Notes under the pieces: model-generated | Database searches by the model: none | Told to the model about the DNA's origin: nothing | Seen by the model: the letters and a program-made list of their open reading frames with translations, nothing else | Program-made: the position numbers and the translations under genes | Source: Gammaproteobacteria bacterium | Lineage (GTDB): Bacteria > Pseudomonadota > Gammaproteobacteria > Immundisolibacterales > Immundisolibacteraceae | Assembly (NCBI GenBank): GCA_003526065.1 | Contig: DQBD01000156.1 | Location: forward strand, 847 to 11,121 | Direction of reading: 5' to 3' | Length of the DNA: 10,275 nucleotides | Shown here: in pieces, positions 6,654-10,275 of the stretch | Layout: every line of letters begins with the position of its first letter | Numbering within the stretch: position 1 is the stretch's first letter

Positions 6654-7913
6654 GTGAGCAGCCCAGACCTGAGCGCCTGCATCGTCAGCACCGGCGAGGA
6701 AGTGCTCCGCGGTGAGTTGGTGGACAGCAACAGCGCCGAACTGTCGCGCCGACTCGGCGAGGCCGGTTTCGACGTACAGCTGATGCTGACCGCCGGCGAT
6801 CGCCGCAGGGACTTGGATTTCGTGCTCGAAACCGCCCTTGCGCGCGCCGACTGGGTCTTCATGACCGGCGGCCTGGGCCCTACCGAGGACGACCTGACCG
6901 CCGAGGTCGTGGCGACCCTGGCCGGCGTCGAGCTGCAGTTCGATCCCGCCAGCTGGCAACACATCGAGCGCCGCTTCGCCGAGTTCGGCATTCCGCTGAC
7001 CGACAACAACCGCAAGCAGGCGCTGTTCCCGGCCGGCGCGCGGATTCTGTCCAATCCCAACGGCACGGCACCGGGCTTCGTCGCCACCCTGCAGCGCGGC
7101 GGCCGGCAAAAGCACGTGGTCGCCCTGCCCGGTCCGCCGCGCGAGATGCAGCCGATGGTCGCCGCCCTGCTGGGCGAGCTGCCGCAGGCGCGCAAACCCT
7201 CCCACAGCTTCATCCGCTTCCTGGGCATCGGTGAATCGAGCCTGGCCGACGTCATGCGGCCATGGGCCGAGCAACAGGGGCTTGAACTGGGCTACCGGGC
7301 GATTTTCCCGGAGCTGGAGCTGAAGCTGTACGACGCCTCGCCGGCGCAGATCGGTGCCCTGCGACGGTTCGTGCTGGAGCGCTTCGCCGACGTGCTGCTC
7401 GATTTCAGCGCCCTCAGCACGCCGCAGCTGTGCGCGACCTATCTGACCGAAACGGGCCAGACACTGGCCGTCGCCGAGTCATGTACCGGCGGCCTGGTCG
7501 GCAAGGTCATCACCGACCTGCCCGGCGCATCGGCCTACTTCCTCGGCGGCGTGGTCAGCTACGCCAACAGCGCCAAGCACGGGCTGCTCGGCGTCGATGC
7601 CGCCAGCCTGACCACCCACGGCGCCGTCAGCGAGACGGTGGCGCAGCAGATGGCGCGGGGCGTGCGAGAGCGCTTCGGCGCCGACCTCGGGCTCGCCATC
7701 ACCGGCATCGCGGGGCCAGGCGGCGGCAGCGACGACAAACCCGTCGGCACCGTGTGGCTGGGCATGGCCGACGGCGCCGGCAGCCGCGCTCGCCACCGGC
7801 GTTTCGTGCGCGGACGCGAATGGGTTCGCACCTTCGCCGCCCACGACGGGCTGCGCTGGCTGATGAGCGACTGGCTGACCCGGCGCTGGCAGACCGCCCT
7901 GGACGGTGACTGA
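6654..7913 (+). CDS. cinA: CinA-family protein: MoCF-like domain plus C-terminal NMN deamidase-type domain
   Basis: Full-length CinA proteins combine an N-terminal MoCF/COG1058 domain, with ADP-ribose pyrophosphatase activity in characterised members, and a C-terminal CinA/PncC domain that deamidates NMN to NaMN in pyridine nucleotide recycling. The 419-residue protein has STGEEVLRGELVDSN (12-26), MTGGLGPTEDDLTAE (70-84) and PGPPREMQPM (159-168) in the first domain, then a middle linker domain. The PncC part has ESCTGG (275-280, Ser276 equivalent to the catalytic Ser), SYANSAKHGLLGV (Tyr303, Lys308) and ITGIAGPGGG (349-358). All expected active-site residues are present. GTG 6654 gives a normal N-terminus; a TTG at 6633 is a poorer choice, and the ribosome site is weak. 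It is divergent from miaA and overlaps pilS by 8 bp, so the two are probably co-transcribed. A DNA-uptake role, as implied by the name, is shown only in some Gram-positives. Confidence 0.93.
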   Translation: MSSPDLSACIVSTGEEVLRGELVDSNSAELSRRLGEAGFDVQLMLTAGDRRRDLDFVLETALARADWVFMTGGLGPTEDDLTAEVVATLAGVELQFDPASWQHIERRFAEFGIPLTDNNRKQALFPAGARILSNPNGTAPGFVATLQRGGRQKHVVALPGPPREMQPMVAALLGELPQARKPSHSFIRFLGIGESSLADVMRPWAEQQGLELGYRAIFPELELKLYDASPAQIGALRRFVLERFADVLLDFSALSTPQLCATYLTETGQTLAVAESCTGGLVGKVITDLPGASAYFLGGVVSYANSAKHGLLGVDAASLTTHGAVSETVAQQMARGVRERFGADLGLAITGIAGPGGGSDDKPVGTVWLGMADGAGSRARHRRFVRGREWVRTFAAHDGLRWLMSDWLTRRWQTALDGD

Positions 7914-9552
7914 ACGCAGCTGCGCGCCCGCCGCGGCGCCTTCCACCGCCACCGCCAGCGGCGCACTGGCCAGCCTGGCCGCCCCGAACACGCACGAGCG
8001 CCTCACCTGGCGGCCGCTGCTGTGGTTCAACCTGCTGCGGCTGGGCAGCTCCGGCCTGCTGCTGGGACTGAGCCTGCTCGATCCCCCGTTGAAGCCGCTC
8101 GGTTCGGCCGATCCCGTCCTGTACCGGTACGTTGCGATCGCCTACCTGCTCGGCGCCGCCCTGGCCCCCCTGGCACTGGTCGCGCGCTGGCCGCGCTTCA
8201 ACCTGCAAACCACCGCGCTGGTCGGTGCCGACATTGCCGCCCTGACGTTGCTGATGCACGCCAGCGGCGGCCTCGGCAGCGGCCTTGGGACACTGCTGGT
8301 GGTCGTGGTGGCCGGCGGTGGCCTGCTGGTGTCCGGGCGGCTGGCGTTCTTGTATGCGGCGCTGGCGGCCCTGGCCGTGCTGGCGCAGAGCCTGTACCGG
8401 GTCCATATCGACCAGCTGGCACCCACGTACACCCAGGCCGGCGTGCTCGGCAGTACCTGTTTTGCCGCCGCTGCCCTGGCCTACGAGATGGCACGCCGGG
8501 CCCGGCGCAGCGCACTGCTGGCAAGCGCCCGCCAGAACGAGGCACTGGGCCTGGCGCGCCTGAACGACGAGATCATTCAGCGCATGCAGACCGGCGTCCT
8601 GGTGATCGACCCGGCACAGCGGGTACGGCTCGCAAATGGCTCGGCAGCGCGCCTTCTGGGCCGACACATCGCCCGCGACACACCGCTGGCTGAGCTGGCG
8701 CCGCCGATCGCCGATGCCCTGGCACGCTGGCGGTCGGGCCGCGAATCGCCGCCGGAGCACAGCACCGGGGCCTATGTGCCGCGCTTCGCGCCACTGGGCA
8801 CCGGCCACACGGCCGATGCGCTGATCTTTCTCGATGACACGGCGGCCGTGAACCAACAGGCACAGTTGCTGAAACTGGCATCGCTGGGCCGCCTGGCGGC
8901 CAGCATCGCCCACCAGGTGCGCAACCCGCTGAGCGGCATCAGCCACGCCGCCCAGCTGCTGCAGGAAGACGACGCCCTGACCGCCGACCAGGCGCGCCTG
9001 GTGGCCATCATGCTGCGCCAGGGCGAGCGTGTGAACCGCATCGTGGAGGAGGTGCTGGCGCTTGGGCGCTCGCAGCCGGTCCAGCCCGAACTGCTCGACC
9101 TGTCGCCCTGGCTGACACAGGTGGTCGACACCTATTGCACCAGCCACCGGGTACCGGCCGACGCCGTCGCGCTCCACCTCACGCCCGGACTGGTCACGCG
9201 CGGCACGCCCGGCCAGCTGCAACAGGCGATCGAGAACCTGCTCGACAACGCCCTGTGGCATGCTGCGGGGGCCCAGGCGCCGCAGGTGACAATCCGTACA
9301 CGGGTGTCGGGCACGCGCGAGCGGCCGTTGATCGAGATCGAGGACCGCGGCCCCGGCGTGCCGCCCGCGGAACGTGAGCGGCTGTTCGAGCCATTCAACA
9401 CCAACCGCGCCGACGGCACCGGGCTCGGCCTGTTCATGGCACGCGAGCTGTGCACCGCCAACCAGGCGCACATCGATTACTACACGCCGCCGGCCGGCGG
9501 CGCGGGTTTCCGCATCGTGCTGGCCGACCGACGCCGACGGCAACTCACATGA
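7906..9552 (+). CDS. pilS: Membrane sensor histidine kinase PilS
   Basis: PilS is the polar inner-membrane kinase/phosphatase that controls PilR and hence pilin (pilA) transcription. The 548-residue protein has six predicted membrane helices (about 38-58, 73-93, 103-120, 125-143, 145-164, 178-196). Between them is a PilS-like segment, [16 protein letters not shown] (121-136), and [13 protein letters not shown] follows. A PAS-like region starts at [17 protein letters not shown] (219-235). Then come HisKA with [19 protein letters not shown] (His336 phospho-acceptor), N-box ENLLDNAL (443-450), G1 DRGPG (480-484), F-box LFEPF and G2 GTGLGL (504-509). It matches P. aeruginosa PilS along its length. 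The residue after His336 is Gln337, where PilS usually has Glu. The GTG start overlaps cinA by 8 bp; no later in-frame start precedes TM1. The stop overlaps the pilR ATG by 4 bp. Confidence 0.92.
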   Translation: MTERSCAPAAAPSTATASGALASLAAPNTHERLTWRPLLWFNLLRLGSSGLLLGLSLLDPPLKPLGSADPVLYRYVAIAYLLGAALAPLALVARWPRFNLQTTALVGADIAALTLLMHASGGLGSGLGTLLVVVVAGGGLLVSGRLAFLYAALAALAVLAQSLYRVHIDQLAPTYTQAGVLGSTCFAAAALAYEMARRARRSALLASARQNEALGLARLNDEIIQRMQTGVLVIDPAQRVRLANGSAARLLGRHIARDTPLAELAPPIADALARWRSGRESPPEHSTGAYVPRFAPLGTGHTADALIFLDDTAAVNQQAQLLKLASLGRLAASIAHQVRNPLSGISHAAQLLQEDDALTADQARLVAIMLRQGERVNRIVEEVLALGRSQPVQPELLDLSPWLTQVVDTYCTSHRVPADAVALHLTPGLVTRGTPGQLQQAIENLLDNALWHAAGAQAPQVTIRTRVSGTRERPLIEIEDRGPGVPPAERERLFEPFNTNRADGTGLGLFMARELCTANQAHIDYYTPPAGGAGFRIVLADRRRRQLT

Positions 9553-10275
9553 CCCACACCGAATCCACACCAACCCGCGTACTGATCGTCGACGACGAGC
9601 CGGACCTGTGCGAGCTGCTGGCCATCACCCTCGACGGGATGGGCCTGGCCAGCCACAGCGCCGGCTCACTGGCGCAGGCCCGGGCGGCCCTCACCGACGG
9701 CGAGTACCGGCTGTGCCTGTGCGACCTGCGCCTGCCGGATGGCAGCGGCCTGGACCTGATCGAACACATCCAGCACACCCAGGCGCAGCTGCCGATCGCC
9801 ATCATCACCGCCCACGGCGACGTCGAGGCCGCGGTCGACGCCATGAAGGCCGGCGCCTTCGATTTCGTCAACAAGCCCGTCAACCTGCGCGCCCTGCGGC
9901 GACTGGTGGACACCGCCCTGCGCCTGGCACCGGAACGCCAGACCACCGGACTGCCGCAACTGATCGGCGACTCGCCCGCCATGCAGGCCCTGCGCACCAC
10001 CGTGGCCAAGCTCGCACGCAGCCAGGCGCCGGTGTTCATCCGCGGCGAATCGGGGGTCGGCAAGGAACGGGTGGCGCGCCTGATCCATGCCCAGGGCCCG
10101 CGCGCCAACGGACCATTCGTACCGGTCAACTGCGGCGCCCTGCCGGAACAACTGCTCGAAAGCGAGCTGTTCGGTCACGTCAAGGGCAGCTTCACGGGCG
10201 CCGGCGCCGACCGTGACGGCCTGTTCCAGTCCGCTGCCGGCGGCACCCTGTTCCTGGACGAGATCGGCGCCGTGC
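9549..10275 (+). CDS. pilR: Sigma-54-dependent response regulator PilR (N-terminal 242 residues; truncated by window edge)
   Basis: PilR is an NtrC-type activator; phosphorylated by PilS, it drives RNA polymerase with RpoN at pilA and other promoters. The open frame runs from ATG 9549 off the right edge (family about 445-460 residues). The receiver has [14 protein letters not shown] (D15, D16), phospho-acceptor D59 in [14 protein letters not shown]87 in IITAHGD and K109 in FVNKP. The AAA+ domain starts near 138 ([11 protein letters not shown]). It has Walker A GESGVGKE (166-173), [18 protein letters not shown] (193-210), the sigma-54 loop as GSFTGA (213-218; the GAFTGA Ser variant, as in known PilR) and Walker B GGTLFLDE (231-238). 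The Fis-type DNA-binding domain lies beyond the window. ATGA overlap with pilS indicates coupled translation. The match to Pseudomonas PilR is close, including LARSQAPV and [10 protein letters not shown]. Confidence 0.95.
   Translation, partial: MTHTESTPTRVLIVDDEPDLCELLAITLDGMGLASHSAGSLAQARAALTDGEYRLCLCDLRLPDGSGLDLIEHIQHTQAQLPIAIITAHGDVEAAVDAMKAGAFDFVNKPVNLRALRRLVDTALRLAPERQTTGLPQLIGDSPAMQALRTTVAKLARSQAPVFIRGESGVGKERVARLIHAQGPRANGPFVPVNCGALPEQLLESELFGHVKGSFTGAGADRDGLFQSAAGGTLFLDEIGAV

Noticed and set aside
6555..7274. Upstream extension of the miaA frame by 240 codons
   Set aside because: It is antisense to cinA; MiaA begins with its P-loop at ATG 6554 as in the family.
7699..9573. A 624-codon open frame on the minus strand
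   Set aside because: It is antisense to the end of cinA and all of pilS and shows low-complexity Gln/Gly/Arg-rich translation with no family signature.
10185..10202. GSFTGA in place of GAFTGA in PilR as a defect
   Set aside because: As I recall, P. aeruginosa PilR also has Ser here, so it is normal for this family.

Overview
The window is GC-rich, densely packed bacterial chromosome. Gene content and order point to a non-enteric gammaproteobacterium: miaA-hfq-hflX-hflK-hflC-yjeT-hisZ-purA on the minus strand, then cinA-pilS-pilR on the plus strand. The first block is the classical 'hfq superoperon' in the form I recall from Pseudomonas, where a DUF2065 gene and hisZ lie between hflC and purA. 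hisZ argues against Enterobacterales, which use a long HisG without HisZ. PilS and PilR match the Pseudomonas two-component pair closely along their length. Genus or family cannot be settled by eye.

Layout. Bases 1-398 hold the N-terminal third of purA (minus, cut by the window edge). Upstream of it in transcription order come hisZ (403-1551), yjeT/DUF2065 (1559-1741), hflC (1753-2622), hflK (2619-3806), hflX (3889-5193, start uncertain), hfq (5228-5494) and miaA (5637-6554), all minus. A 99-bp gap (6555-6653) separates miaA from the divergent plus-strand genes cinA (6654-7913), pilS (7906-9552) and pilR (9549 to the right edge, truncated). There is no gene-free stretch above 300 bases; the largest gaps are 142 bp (miaA-hfq), 99 bp (miaA-cinA) and 82 bp (hflX-hflK). 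I see no tRNA, rRNA, insertion sequence, CRISPR array or phage gene.

How the genes work together. The minus block combines tRNA and RNA functions (MiaA prenylates A37 of tRNA, Hfq matches sRNAs to mRNAs, HflX splits or rescues ribosomes) with control of membrane proteolysis (HflK-HflC around FtsH), a small membrane protein, and two biosynthetic genes (HisZ for histidine, PurA for AMP). The junctions from hflK to purA are overlapped or separated by 4-11 bp, with Shine-Dalgarno sequences lying on or against the upstream stop codon, so translational coupling is likely. The plus block joins a CinA/NMN deamidase-type protein by an 8-bp overlap to the PilS/PilR sensor-regulator pair, which classically drives sigma-54-dependent type IV pilin transcription.

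Nothing here is a clear new system; this is mostly conserved core genome. The points most worth a second look are the hfq-hflX junction (a perfect 13-bp inverted repeat in the hflX 5' region, a second GC hairpin, an A7 run and no canonical well-placed start), the physical coupling of cinA to pilSR, the palindrome inside the putative miaA/cinA divergent promoter, and the Gln after the phospho-accepting His in PilS.
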